Positions 33,354 to 41,225 of a stretch of DNA of 44,167 bases are shown in pieces. This DNA comes from Thermoflexus hugenholtzii JAD2 (GTDB lineage Bacteria; Chloroflexota; Anaerolineae; J036; Brachytrichaceae), in assembly GCA_945877855.1 (NCBI GenBank), contig CAMDWA010000018.1, positions 1-44,167 on the forward strand, given 5' to 3'. The notes beneath the pieces were generated by a model. It worked only from the letters and a program-made list of their open reading frames with translations. It was not told the origin of the DNA and ran no database searches. Positions within the stretch are counted from its first letter, which is position 1; each line of letters opens with the position of its first letter. The translations under genes were made by a program, and so were the position numbers.

Positions 33354-34148
33354 TCAAAGCTGGTGGGATGCGAAAGCGCGGTTTGTTAAAAAGCCCAGCA
33401 TTAAGACGGCCAGCGTGAAACTTCCTAGCCATAGCCAATCGGCTGTGTCAGCGATAGAGAACAACTCCAGATGAATGATAGAAGCCAGCAATACAAATAC
33501 GGCGAAGACCAGCATGGCCGTTACGGCGACGCGAATCTCAAGCCATCTTTGACGGCGGGCAAGCATTAAACTTCCTATGCCATAAGACAGAAATGGAGCC
33601 GAGTACAACTGCGCCAGCAAAGGCGTGATCTTCCACGGCCATACGGTCACCATAAAATTGGGTAAAAACAGTAAGCCCAATGCGAGAATCGTGACAAGAC
33701 TGCCTTGTCCTAGCAAGTAAGTGTTTGCCCACTTTGGAAGAACGGCTCCAGTAGGCGACATATCGGTTGCGCGTTCTTGCCACATCAGCCAAAGGGCGAT
33801 GATCGGATAAAAGAAATAGGCGCTGAACCAAACCCACACTTGGGGGCGGCTGTAGTCAAATTCATTCAAGTAAAAAAGCGAAACGATGAACAACATCCCT
33901 GTCCAGATGGCGATCATCGGCAATATGACCCGCACTTCAGCCCAGCGGCGAGCAAGCATACACCCCACCATAAATGTCGCACCAGAAAAATACATCGCTC
34001 CGAGGAAACGCGCATGCAGGGGCGGCACCATCCAAGGGATCGCTTCATCTACATGGGTTGGGATAAAATAGCCCCAGATGCCTACCCATAGTGCTAACAG
34101 ACCAACTGCAGCAAAATATATTTTTTGTCCCCGAGTTACAAATGTCAT
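33354..34148 (-). CDS. Unknown seven- to eight-helix membrane protein
   Basis: The 264-residue protein has about seven to eight hydrophobic segments, starting YFAAVGLLALWVGIWGYF, followed by a conserved-looking loop PPLHARFLGAMYFSGATFM. No transporter or enzyme motif is visible. I do not recognise the family. No ribosome site stands out before the ATG. It is upstream of the cupin gene and downstream of an attC-like site (34235-34364). Confidence 0.7.
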   Translation of the reverse strand: MTFVTRGQKIYFAAVGLLALWVGIWGYFIPTHVDEAIPWMVPPLHARFLGAMYFSGATFMVGCMLARRWAEVRVILPMIAIWTGMLFIVSLFYLNEFDYSRPQVWVWFSAYFFYPIIALWLMWQERATDMSPTGAVLPKWANTYLLGQGSLVTILALGLLFLPNFMVTVWPWKITPLLAQLYSAPFLSYGIGSLMLARRQRWLEIRVAVTAMLVFAVFVLLASIIHLELFSIADTADWLWLGSFTLAVLMLGFLTNRAFASHQL

Positions 34149-34234
34149 AGGATTATCTCGTTTTTAACTTTAAGGTTTGTTTGATTGTGCGCGTCTGATG
34201 ACGTCTTTAATTCTACTTGGATATTGCGGCTGAT

Positions 34235-34364
34235 ATTGAACGGTTTTCAATGCATTTGTATATTGGCGGGCGTGGATTCTGTTCGAGAGTAGAAAAAACT
34301 CGAAGCCAGACAACTACTTGAAAATGGCACAAACTCACATACGTTGGCGCACGCTTTGTTGGGC
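34235..34364 (-). other. attC-like site upstream of the membrane protein gene
   Basis: On the minus strand it opens GCCCAACAAAGCGTGC, identical over AACAAAGCGTGC to the site at 32471-32594, and closes GAAAACCGTTCAAT, close to the AAACC-plus-core ending there. The inner stem is weak, so it may be a decayed site. The rest of the 34149-34547 gap shows no gene. Confidence 0.5.
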
Positions 34365-34497
34365 TGGGATTGAAGATGCAATTTTTTTTATTTTAACACT
34401 TGTTTAACACTTGCCACTTTTATAAACACACCTTATTCTTTCAAGGAAAAACGCCACTCATTGTGCTGAACTATTTTTTGAATTGCTCAGCGCCAGC

Positions 34498-34553
34498 GCC
34501 CAACACTGGCTTCAAGCGTTGTTGTGCCGTCATTGCGGCACTTTCTGTTACTG
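34498..34553 (-). other. Possible short attC-like site overlapping the DUF6886-like stop
   Basis: The minus strand starts CAGTAAC, where TAA is the gene's stop, and ends GTTGGGC, with a GTGCCG/CGGCAC hairpin between. R-box overlap with the stop codon is common in cassettes, but the outer arms do not pair well. Confidence 0.35.
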
Positions 34554-35084
34554 CGGCACTTTCGGCTCATATCCATCCACCGGCGCCGCCGCGTTCCTCA
34601 TCCGCGATATTGAAAACCGCAGCGTTGACTTTGCCACCTCATCTCTCAGTGGCCATAGCGACGGTAGCATCCGAAACTCGACACGGCTCTTGGCGAGCTC
34701 ACCCAATAGATCGTCTATTCGACGGCAGTTCGTGGGACGGATTGCCTCCCGTGACACATAGTAGGCAGCATGGACATCGTCCATCACAAACGTTTCGTTC
34801 GGCATCGCATACTCATACATAACGCACCGCCTCATTCGATCCAGCCATGCTGACTCAATCGCCACAACGCGTTCTGCTGCTGTTTGCGCCATCCAACGCA
34901 TCCGATCTTCTTGCGACGTGTATTCTGCGACCCCATACGTCACTCGCGGACAATCCCGCGGAACAAGAAAGTTCGTCGCTCCTTCTTCCGCGACCGCCCA
35001 GACAACTTCGTAAGTGTGATATTTACTTGCTCGCGGATGGAAGACTTGAATCCCGGGTTCTTCGCTGTAGTGAAATAGCTGCAT
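34548..35084 (-). CDS. DUF6886-like protein
   Basis: The 178-residue protein begins MQLFHYSEEPGIQVFHPR and continues VVWAVAEEGATNFLVPRDCPRV, which fits DUF6886, a family of small cytosolic proteins of unknown function. Further conserved-looking parts are VAIESAWLDRMR and YEYAMPNETFVMDD. A strong GGAGGT ribosome site lies 6-11 bases before the ATG at 35084. Having its own ribosome site and a recombination-like palindrome at its stop fits cassette structure. The ADP-ribosyltransferase-like look of the HYS opening is only a hint. Confidence 0.65.
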   Translation of the reverse strand: MQLFHYSEEPGIQVFHPRASKYHTYEVVWAVAEEGATNFLVPRDCPRVTYGVAEYTSQEDRMRWMAQTAAERVVAIESAWLDRMRRCVMYEYAMPNETFVMDDVHAAYYVSREAIRPTNCRRIDDLLGELAKSRVEFRMLPSLWPLRDEVAKSTLRFSISRMRNAAAPVDGYEPKVPQ

Positions 35085-35558
35085 CTGTTACCTCCAGTGG
35101 AGGTGCAGTTTCGCATGGGCATACTCCCGATCTCTCCGACAGGCACAATATATATATATTATGCATCAAGTGAAATGGAGAATATCATAAAATGTTTTCT
35201 AAATATCATTTGTTATAACCTCGTGTACGCTGTGTCATGACAAGTTTCACGCCAGCGAACTTGGGGCATTCGATATTCGTGATTATCTAATCTACCTCGC
35301 CGCATCGGCACCCAATTGGCTTATAACGGGCGATTAATGCAACCCCCAAAGCGGTGCGTAGATCATGCGCGCCAAATGCCCCAAGGCGACGGCCCGCCCG
35401 AGCAATAGGCATCCGTTTTCGTTCCATAATACGCTTATTCTCGCGCCGTATTGGCGGGGTGGGGCGACAAGCGTCATGGGAATTTGTCAAATTTCGCAGG
35501 GGATTTTTAGCGTATCATTGCCCCTATAGCCATGCCGCGCAAAATACAGGATAAATAA

Positions 35559-35720
35559 ATGGAGCACACTCAGATATTGCTTGCTGAATTGGCAAAATAC
35601 GAGGTGGCGTTTATCGCCAATGCCATTGCCGATGCTGAAATAAATCAAGCCAGCAGCGCACCCGCATCGCTTGTGCCAGCCGAATTATTAGCGGCATTGT
35701 GCGACCACCCCGGGTCTTGA
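35559..35720 (+). CDS. Small ORF or truncated gene (53 aa)
   Basis: The frame reads MEHTQILLAELAKYEVAF and ends LLAALCDHPGS. Composition is protein-like (helical, Ala/Glu/Leu-rich). Removing one G in the CCCGGG run would extend it with LEEVMRF, so it may be a frameshifted or truncated gene. No family is recognised and it is the only plus-strand frame in this stretch. Confidence 0.3.
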   Translation: MEHTQILLAELAKYEVAFIANAIADAEINQASSAPASLVPAELLAALCDHPGS

Positions 35721-35858
35721 AGAGGTGATGAGATTTTAGAGCAAATTCTGGTTATGTCCGTTGCTTAGACGGCTTATTTCCTGCCTAATTTGAAGCAAAA
35801 CACCTTGCGAAATTCTGCAAGTAGTGACTTCATTTTTAGAGGGTCACTTCCCTATACT

Positions 35859-35917
35859 TTACAACGACCAAAGCTCACCCGCCGATGAAGGAGGTCGCGT
35901 GGAGCATTTTGTTAGGC
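35859..35917 (-). other. attC-like site behind the 450-aa gene
   Basis: On the minus strand it runs from GCCTAAC (a perfect RYYYAAC) to GTTGTAA, 59 bases, about the length of a short attC. Inside, GCTCCACGCGACC pairs with GGCGGGTGAGC around a TTCATC loop with bulges. It starts 15 bases past the stop. Confidence 0.55.
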
Positions 35918-35931
35918 AATAAATGTTAGTC

Positions 35932-37284
35932 CTATAGCCCAAGTTGATTCTCGATGTATTTTTGTGGGACACCTGTTGCAATGTCTCCACCCTTCCGGGC
36001 AACCTCGATTAAGAACTTCTTTAATTTTTGACCTGCTCTCACCCTATCTGGCTTTGGTGCTCTTTTATCCTCGACTTCATAGATCGCAGTGACAAGCTCA
36101 TTGGCTCTTGTTTCGCCGTACTTCTGAACCAATTCAAGCAATTCTGGCCCTTGTGCCCCTAAGTTCTGATTGCCATTGATTTCTTGAGCTATTACACCAT
36201 TAACCGTTCCTACTATTTTCGGATTAATGTTAATAGTAATACTCGCCTTGTTATTGGTATCAATGTCACGAGAAGTACTTCCTATCATCAGAGAGGCGCC
36301 AGTTCCACTAAATGAGGGAACTGTAGCTTCAATAAGTTGGTTAACAGCTTTCCAGTCAATATCACCTGGTATTTCGTCAACTAGTTCTGATTCTAAGCGC
36401 TGCTTAATGCCTAATACTTTTCGTTCTCGCTCATGTTTTAAGTCAACATGAAGACGCTTTGCTTCTTTACTGTATCGTACGAGTATTTCGGATAACTTTT
36501 TTGCATCCATTGATTTAGACACCAATATTGCTTCGGCCGCGGATTGGTCTCGGACACACAGATCCAAAAAATGTGTGAAGTCAGCAAATTCTGCGCTTAG
36601 TCCATGCTCTCCTTTCGGTTCATCTCCATGAAATTCATAAATAATTCCTTTGTCTGTTCGTTGTTGATCAAGCCGAACGGCAATATGCCCCACAGTTGAA
36701 AGATATTCTCTAAATAGTTGCAACAGCCTATCCGTCTCGTTTGACCATATTCGGCCAGACGGAACATAGACCCGAAAAAGTAAGTTTGCTTCGGTATCTC
36801 GCAGAAATGACTCGGCAAGAACAGTTACCTGAGCATTTCTTTTATAAGGCATGATCTCCAGATCTAGATTCTCAATTACCTTTAGAACTTTGTCTAAATC
36901 TTCCTTCGATGGTCTCCAACTTAATTGATCCCATTCATCACTGCCAGCCACGCCTGTCAGCAGGTCTTCATAAACGAAAACCATATTTGGCTTTTTAGCA
37001 ATTCTTTGAAATAGCCTGCGACTTACTTGTTCGTAATCCTTAGAAGCGATTAAGGATATGACATGTGGATCTAGCTTTATTAATACACTAGAAATTTCAA
37101 AGGTGTCGAAATATTCAACTATGCTTTGCCAGTTTTCTGGTTTTGAATTCAGGAGCTTTTGCTTATATTGTCTCTTAGAAGCCTTAAGCAGACTGATTAC
37201 GCCTTCATGAGCAATGTTTCCTAAAAGCAAGACTAGAGGCTTATCGGTTTCTAGGTCAAAAGTATCTGTATCTGGGTCATACAT
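35932..37284 (-). CDS. Unknown 450-aa cytosolic protein, possible defence-type cassette cargo
   Basis: No family is recognised. The N-terminal third (PLVLLLGNIAHEGVISLLKAS, ending near VFVYEDLLTG) looks like an alpha/beta fold. A middle part (about 155-230) has LLFRVYVPSGRIWSNE and a charged helix follows (KRLHVDLKHERERKVL). After a low-complexity Ser/Thr/Asn stretch, residues 345-375 read INPKIVGTVNGVIAQEINGN, a Gly/Asn turn pattern like the short linkers of effector-associated proteins, then a helical C-terminal domain. Base composition is clearly AT-richer than its neighbours. It sits beside an attC-like site and next to the recombinase remnant, in the first-cassette position. Confidence 0.7.
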   Translation of the reverse strand: MYDPDTDTFDLETDKPLVLLLGNIAHEGVISLLKASKRQYKQKLLNSKPENWQSIVEYFDTFEISSVLIKLDPHVISLIASKDYEQVSRRLFQRIAKKPNMVFVYEDLLTGVAGSDEWDQLSWRPSKEDLDKVLKVIENLDLEIMPYKRNAQVTVLAESFLRDTEANLLFRVYVPSGRIWSNETDRLLQLFREYLSTVGHIAVRLDQQRTDKGIIYEFHGDEPKGEHGLSAEFADFTHFLDLCVRDQSAAEAILVSKSMDAKKLSEILVRYSKEAKRLHVDLKHERERKVLGIKQRLESELVDEIPGDIDWKAVNQLIEATVPSFSGTGASLMIGSTSRDIDTNNKASITININPKIVGTVNGVIAQEINGNQNLGAQGPELLELVQKYGETRANELVTAIYEVEDKRAPKPDRVRAGQKLKKFLIEVARKGGDIATGVPQKYIENQLGL

Positions 37285-37684
37285 AGTGAGTCTCTTTTTC
37301 GCTTAACATATGTATCATACATCAAACGAAGCAAAGTGTATTATAAAATGCCTTATAAATATGATTTTGTGTAATCTATATCATAGATATCTCCCATAAA
37401 TAATCCAAAACCACCTCCTAAACTACTGGGTCAAGTAGGTCAAATCATGCGTTTAAAACATATAAGCTTAAGTACTAGATTACATTCCGATTAACAATTC
37501 TGGACTTTCTAAGGCTCAGAAAAATTTATTCAGGTCATTTTTGACATTGAAGATGCTTTTGACCTCATCACAAGCTTTTGTAGTGCGTTTTAAGATATAC
37601 AAAATCATGTGTCACCAAAATTATTCAGAATGTAATCTGCTGCGCGTAGCTATGTCAACAATATTAAAAATTATCTTTTTTATT

Positions 37685-37853
37685 GTAAAAGGTCAACATG
37701 ATAGCGGAACCGTCATTTCGAGCGAAGCGAGAAATCTTTGCGTAAATTGAGGCTAAAAGCGTATGTTATGCAAAGATTTCTCGCTTCGCTCGAAATGACA
37801 GATGTTAGGCAAAAATGACAATTTTATGCTTCTACTAACATCTTGACCCTTAC
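37685..37853. mobile_element. MITE-like element (family 2), uninterrupted copy
   Basis: Ends are GTAAAAGGTCAACATGATAG at the left and, on the other strand from the right, GTAAGGGTCAAGATGTTAG. The core is a perfect 30-bp inverted repeat (37712-37741 with 37770-37799; GTCATTTCGAGCGAAGCGAG and onward) around a 28-base spacer. It adjoins the recombinase remnant. The remaining part of the 37285-37974 gap, up to 37684, is AT-rich and holds no recognisable gene. Confidence 0.8.
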
Positions 37854-37857
37854 AAAA

Positions 37858-37938
37858 ACAGCAAATATTGGCAAACATGCCAGTTGCCACACTTTTCGGC
37901 ATAGTTTTGCTATGCATTTGCTCGAAGCATGTTACATA
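37858..37938 (+). pseudogene. Fragment of a tyrosine recombinase, integron-integrase type
   Basis: The plus frame reads TANIGKHASCHTFRHSFAM and then HLLEACY. This matches the box II region of tyrosine recombinases (HTFRHSFATHLLE), with the catalytic His and Arg of HxxR; the preceding KHASC wording is what I recall from integron integrases. Everything before and after, including the LGH and tyrosine boxes, is missing. A MITE ends at 37853, immediately before it. The fragment reads away from the cassette-like genes, the normal geometry of an integron integrase. Confidence 0.65.
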
Positions 37939-37974
37939 TACCCCGATCCTCCCCACTATGGTAAATTACCCCCC

Positions 37975-39153
37975 ATGACAAACACAACCTCAATGGCGAC
38001 CAAGGCGGTGTGGGCAGGCGAGCAAGATTTGCTGCTGACCGGAGCCACCACCGTGCCGATTTCGTTGGGCGTGGCGCATGGCTACGCCGATGTAGACACG
38101 TGGCGCGAGGTGGCGCTGGGTGAAAAGCCGGGCTATATCTACGCCCGCAACACCAACCCGACCGTCGCCGCCTTCGAGCAAAAAATTGGCGCGTTAGAGA
38201 ACGCCGAAAGCGTGACCAGTTTTGCCACCGGCATGGCCGCCATCAGCAATATGTTTTTTGCTTTGCTCAAACCCGGGCAGCGCGTGGTGAGCGCCAAAGA
38301 CACCTATGGCGGCACAAACTTGCTGTTTTTGCACTTTTTGCCGCGCTGGGGCATCGAAGTGGCGCTGTGCGACACCACCGATGTGGCCGAAATTGAGCGC
38401 GAGGTCGCCAAGGGCTGCGATTTGCTTTATCTCGAAACGCCGACCAACCCGACGCTGAAGGTGCAACCCATCGCGCAATTGGCGGTGGTGGCGCATCGGC
38501 ATGGCGCGGTGGTGGCGGTCGATAATACCTTCGCCACCCCCATCAACCAAAACCCGCTGGCTTTGGGGGCCGATTTGGTCATTCACAGCGCTACTAAATT
38601 TTTGGGCGGTCATGCCGATGCGATGGGCGGGGTGTTGTGCGGCAAACGCGACTTGGTGCAGCAGGTTTTTCATTTCCGCGAAATCAATGGTGCCACGCTC
38701 GACCCGATGAGCGCCTATTTGCTGTTACGCGGTATGAAAACGCTGCATTTGCGTATTCGTCAGCAAAACGAGAACGCCATGCACATCGCCCGTTGGCTCG
38801 AAAAACAGCCGCAGGTGGCCGTCGTCAATTACCCGGGTCTCGAATCACACCCTCAGCACGACATTGCGGCTGAGCAAATGCGCGGTTTTGGCGGTATGCT
38901 CAGTTTTGCGCTCAAGGGCGGCTTCGAGGCGGTCAAACAAGTGCTGCCGCGTTTGCAATTGATGCATCGCGCCGCCAATTTGGGTGCAGTCGAGACGGTG
39001 GGTGGGCCACCCGCCACCACCAGCCATGTCGAATGCAGCGCCGAAGAACGCGCCGCGATGGGCATCCCCGAAGGGCTGATTCGCTACTCGGCAGGTATCG
39101 AGGATGTGGATGACCTGATCGCCGACCTCGACCAAGCTTTGGGCGGGGCTTAA
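37975..39153 (+). CDS. Cys/Met-metabolism PLP enzyme (cystathionine gamma-synthase / gamma-lyase family)
   Basis: From the ATG at 37975 (MTNTTSMATKAVWAGEQDLL) the protein has 392 residues. It has YIYARNTNPT (54-63), the phosphate-contacting SFATGMAAI, D183 in AVDNTFATP and the PLP lysine K208 in HSATKFLGGHADAMGG. It performs beta- or gamma-elimination or replacement on sulfur amino acids in the cytosol. The exact reaction (methionine gamma-lyase, cystathionine synthase or acyl-homoserine sulfhydrylase) cannot be decided. The longer frame from 37843 adds the recombinase fragment and is not part of the enzyme. No ribosome site is obvious before the ATG. Confidence 0.9.
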   Translation: MTNTTSMATKAVWAGEQDLLLTGATTVPISLGVAHGYADVDTWREVALGEKPGYIYARNTNPTVAAFEQKIGALENAESVTSFATGMAAISNMFFALLKPGQRVVSAKDTYGGTNLLFLHFLPRWGIEVALCDTTDVAEIEREVAKGCDLLYLETPTNPTLKVQPIAQLAVVAHRHGAVVAVDNTFATPINQNPLALGADLVIHSATKFLGGHADAMGGVLCGKRDLVQQVFHFREINGATLDPMSAYLLLRGMKTLHLRIRQQNENAMHIARWLEKQPQVAVVNYPGLESHPQHDIAAEQMRGFGGMLSFALKGGFEAVKQVLPRLQLMHRAANLGAVETVGGPPATTSHVECSAEERAAMGIPEGLIRYSAGIEDVDDLIADLDQALGGA

Positions 39154-39241
39154 TGGTTGGGCAGTCAAGCAGTCAGCACTGCCTTAGGTTGTTATTTTGT
39201 ATCTTGGGAATAAAAAAATTCTTAACCGTTCAGGTCTGATT

Positions 39242-39414
39242 TCACGTCTACGTTTACGTTCACGTCTACGTTTACGTTTACGTTTACATTCACGTCTACG
39301 TTTACGTTCACGTCTACGTTTACGTTCACGTCTACGTTTACGTCTACGTTTACGTTTACGTTCACGTCTACGTTTACGTTCACGTTTACGTCTACGTTTA
39401 CGTTCACGTTTACA
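39242..39414. repeat. Hexamer tandem repeat, YACGTY, about 29 units
   Basis: Units TACGTT, CACGTT, TACGTC and CACGTC follow each other with one TACATT exception. Each unit contains the self-complementary ACGT. All frames stay open across it (RLRLR-, NVNVDV-like translations), an artefact of periodicity. Confidence 0.9.
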
Positions 39415-39496
39415 AAATTTCGTCGAAATCACGATAGGGTCTTTGGAATCAGGCGCTTTGCCCTTGCTCCTAAAGACCCTATCAGTATGAAGACCG

Positions 39497-39522
39497 CCTA
39501 AAGCGCTTCAAGCGCTTTAGGT
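39497..39522. terminator. Hairpin between convergent genes
   Basis: CCTAAAGCGCTT and AAGCGCTTTAGG pair around a single base, giving a strong bidirectional hairpin just beyond the glycosidase stop. A T-run is not clear. Confidence 0.5.
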
Positions 39523-39543
39523 GCTATCTTCACCTCAGATACG

Positions 39544-40872
39544 TTATTCTCGTTTAAAAATCAGCCACAAAGCCGCCGGCCACGAGAAATCAATGGAACC
39601 ACAGCCGCTGCCATCACGCGGGTCATAATATTCATAAAATCCGGTTTTTTCGATCAAGGCCAACGTATCTTGTTTGATCTTTTGATAAATCGGTTCATAG
39701 CCATAACGCCGGAATCCCTGCGCCAAGACCCAATTTAAAATAGGCCAGGCCGGGCCGCGCCAATAACGTTGCGCCTGCCATTCTGGCTCGTTGCGCGCAG
39801 TCGTGCTGATGCCATAGCGCAGCCCACCCGCGCCAAGGCTGCCGGTGGGGGTCGCTGGGTCAAAGTCATATTCGTTGGGGTTGTGCAAATGGGCCAATAA
39901 ACGCTCGGCTTGTTCGCGGCTGGCGAGACCGGCGTAAAGGGGCGCAAAGGTCATGGCGGTGTTGACCTCAAGCCGACAGCCCGCCCGCATATCATAATCA
40001 AAATATAGCCCCCGTTCAGCATCCCAATGCCGTGCATCAAAATATTGGCGGGTTTGGCGCATCCATGCGGCAATCTGGTCACTAGGGTTGCCGGTTTGCG
40101 TCGCAATCCACAGCAAATCTTCGTCGGCACGCTGCAAAATTGATGAAAAAAGCACATCTTGCGCCAAAAACGGCGAATGGGTTAGCAGTTGATCATGTTC
40201 ATAATTGTTACGCCGAAAAACATCAATTAAATGCACATAACGCTCATATTCATGTTTGGTTGGGCGAAAAATGGCATTGACATGCACCGTGTCTTTACGT
40301 TGATAAGGCGGCACATTGATCGGATGAATACGCTCGAAGGCCTTAAGCCAACGCGGCGAGTCGTCGGTGCCGCTTTCCCACGGGTGAATGAGGCAGCACA
40401 TGCCACTGCCATCGGCATCACGGGCGGTGTGCATCCAGTGATGCCAGCGCCACAAGGCTGGATAAACTTCGCTCAAAAATTGTTTGATTTCAGCCGTGTC
40501 GCCCGTTAGCTCGGCAATTTTGCGCACCATGGTCGCCAACAAAGGCGGTTGGGTAATGCCCGATGTTTGCACACTGGGCGCATGGCGGCTGTTGTTGGTT
40601 TGCCAAAAATCGGGGTCTGGAAAATAATCGGATGGGCCAGTGTGATAGATGACATGCGGGATCATGCCATCGTGCCATTGCCCCGCAATCAAGCCACGCA
40701 CCTCCGCCATTGCACGAGGTAAATCAAAATGGGCTAATCCCAGTGCCACAGTGGCACTGTCCCAATTCCATGAATGGGGGTATTGGCGCGGGCCGGGCTT
40801 GGTAAAGATGCCATTGACATCGTTGGCGCGTAAGATGGCGATAGCGCGGTGGTAAGTATCTGATAAAGTCAT
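39544..40872 (-). CDS. GH63-type glycoside hydrolase (mannosyl-/glucosylglycerate hydrolase-like)
   Basis: The 442-residue protein shows the (alpha/alpha)6 barrel motifs of the GH63 branch that contains mannosylglycerate hydrolase: SWNWDSATVALGLAHFD (34-50), GQWHDGMIPHVIY (64-76), HPWESGTDDSPRW (163-175) with the likely catalytic acid, and a late FYEYYDPRDGSG with the likely base Glu, then FSWPAALWL. No signal peptide is seen, so it acts in the cytosol on a small glycoside, in line with the sugar importer upstream. A MITE ends only 14 bases before the ATG, so its native promoter region has been displaced. Confidence 0.82.
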   Translation of the reverse strand: MTLSDTYHRAIAILRANDVNGIFTKPGPRQYPHSWNWDSATVALGLAHFDLPRAMAEVRGLIAGQWHDGMIPHVIYHTGPSDYFPDPDFWQTNNSRHAPSVQTSGITQPPLLATMVRKIAELTGDTAEIKQFLSEVYPALWRWHHWMHTARDADGSGMCCLIHPWESGTDDSPRWLKAFERIHPINVPPYQRKDTVHVNAIFRPTKHEYERYVHLIDVFRRNNYEHDQLLTHSPFLAQDVLFSSILQRADEDLLWIATQTGNPSDQIAAWMRQTRQYFDARHWDAERGLYFDYDMRAGCRLEVNTAMTFAPLYAGLASREQAERLLAHLHNPNEYDFDPATPTGSLGAGGLRYGISTTARNEPEWQAQRYWRGPAWPILNWVLAQGFRRYGYEPIYQKIKQDTLALIEKTGFYEYYDPRDGSGCGSIDFSWPAALWLIFKRE

Positions 40873-40886
40873 TATGTGTATTGATC

Positions 40887-41048
40887 AAGGCTGTTCAAAA
40901 GTCGATTCGTCATTCCCGCGAAAGCGGGAATCTATAACCAGACAGGCATAGGTTGACTGGTTTGCCGCAATTTTGACCTGCCACGTTGTGGATCTCCGCA
41001 TTCGCGGAGATGACGGGTTAAGTCGCGTGCTGACTTTTGAACAGCCTT
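40887..41048. mobile_element. 162-bp MITE, copy 2
   Basis: The 17-bp perfect terminal repeats AAGGCTGTTCAAAAGTC are identical to copy 1. The 9-base sequence TGTATTGAT occurs just outside both ends (40877-40885 and 41051-41059) and may be a target duplication. Confidence 0.85.
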
Positions 41049-41121
41049 GTTGTATTGATAGCAAATTCCGACAAAATAAAAGATGCCGCCGCCATTAGAA
41101 ATGGCGCACTGGGCATATAAA

Positions 41122-41201
41122 GCCTGTCTTCACAGGCGAAGCATTTAGACCACGAAGGTGGTCTTTGTGTATCCAGCGCGGGATTTTAATCCCTGCGCTG
41201 G
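41122..41201. terminator. Three consecutive hairpins behind the sugar ABC ATPase gene
   Basis: Stems are GCCTGT/ACAGGC (41122-41137), GACCAC/GTGGTC (41148-41163) and CCAGCGC..GGGA with TCCC..GCGCTGG (41173-41201). They lie just past the ATPase stop at 41226 and probably end the operon; a structured RNA is also possible. Confidence 0.5.
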
Positions 41202-41225
41202 GCTGTCATCAACTCGGAATCTGCC

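Larger units (their letters stand above)
35085..35931. other. Gene-poor gap with one short plus-strand frame
   Basis: No convincing gene except a possible small one at 35559-35720 and an attC-like site at 35859-35917. A minus-strand frame at 35287-35490 has arginine-rich random-looking sequence and is not called. A TATATATATATT run lies near 35148-35160, upstream of the DUF6886-like gene. Confidence 0.4.
39154..39543. other. Intergenic region between convergent genes, with tandem hexamers
   Basis: The gap between the PLP enzyme and the glycosidase gene holds the hexamer tandem array at 39242-39414 and a hairpin at 39497-39522. No gene is supported. Confidence 0.7.

Noticed and set aside
34400..34822. 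Plus-strand 140-aa frame
   Set aside because: It is antisense to the DUF6886-like gene over most of its length, with no ribosome site or family features.
35287..35490. Minus-strand 67-aa frame
   Set aside because: Arg-rich, random-looking composition, no ribosome site and no recognisable motif.
37843..37974. N-terminal extension of the PLP enzyme
   Set aside because: It encodes a recombinase fragment and filler; family members begin near the ATG at 37975.
39242..39414. CRISPR array
   Set aside because: Units are 6 bp and contiguous with no spacers. The other repeat blocks also lack regular spacers and there are no cas genes.
39184..39490. Open frames of 61-97 residues on both strands across the hexamer array
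   Set aside because: They exist only because a 6-base period keeps all frames open; the translations are RLRLR- or NVNVDV-like with no start signals.
41122..41201. tRNA or riboswitch
   Set aside because: Three hairpins do not form a cloverleaf or match a riboswitch I know; a terminator region behind the ATPase gene is simpler.
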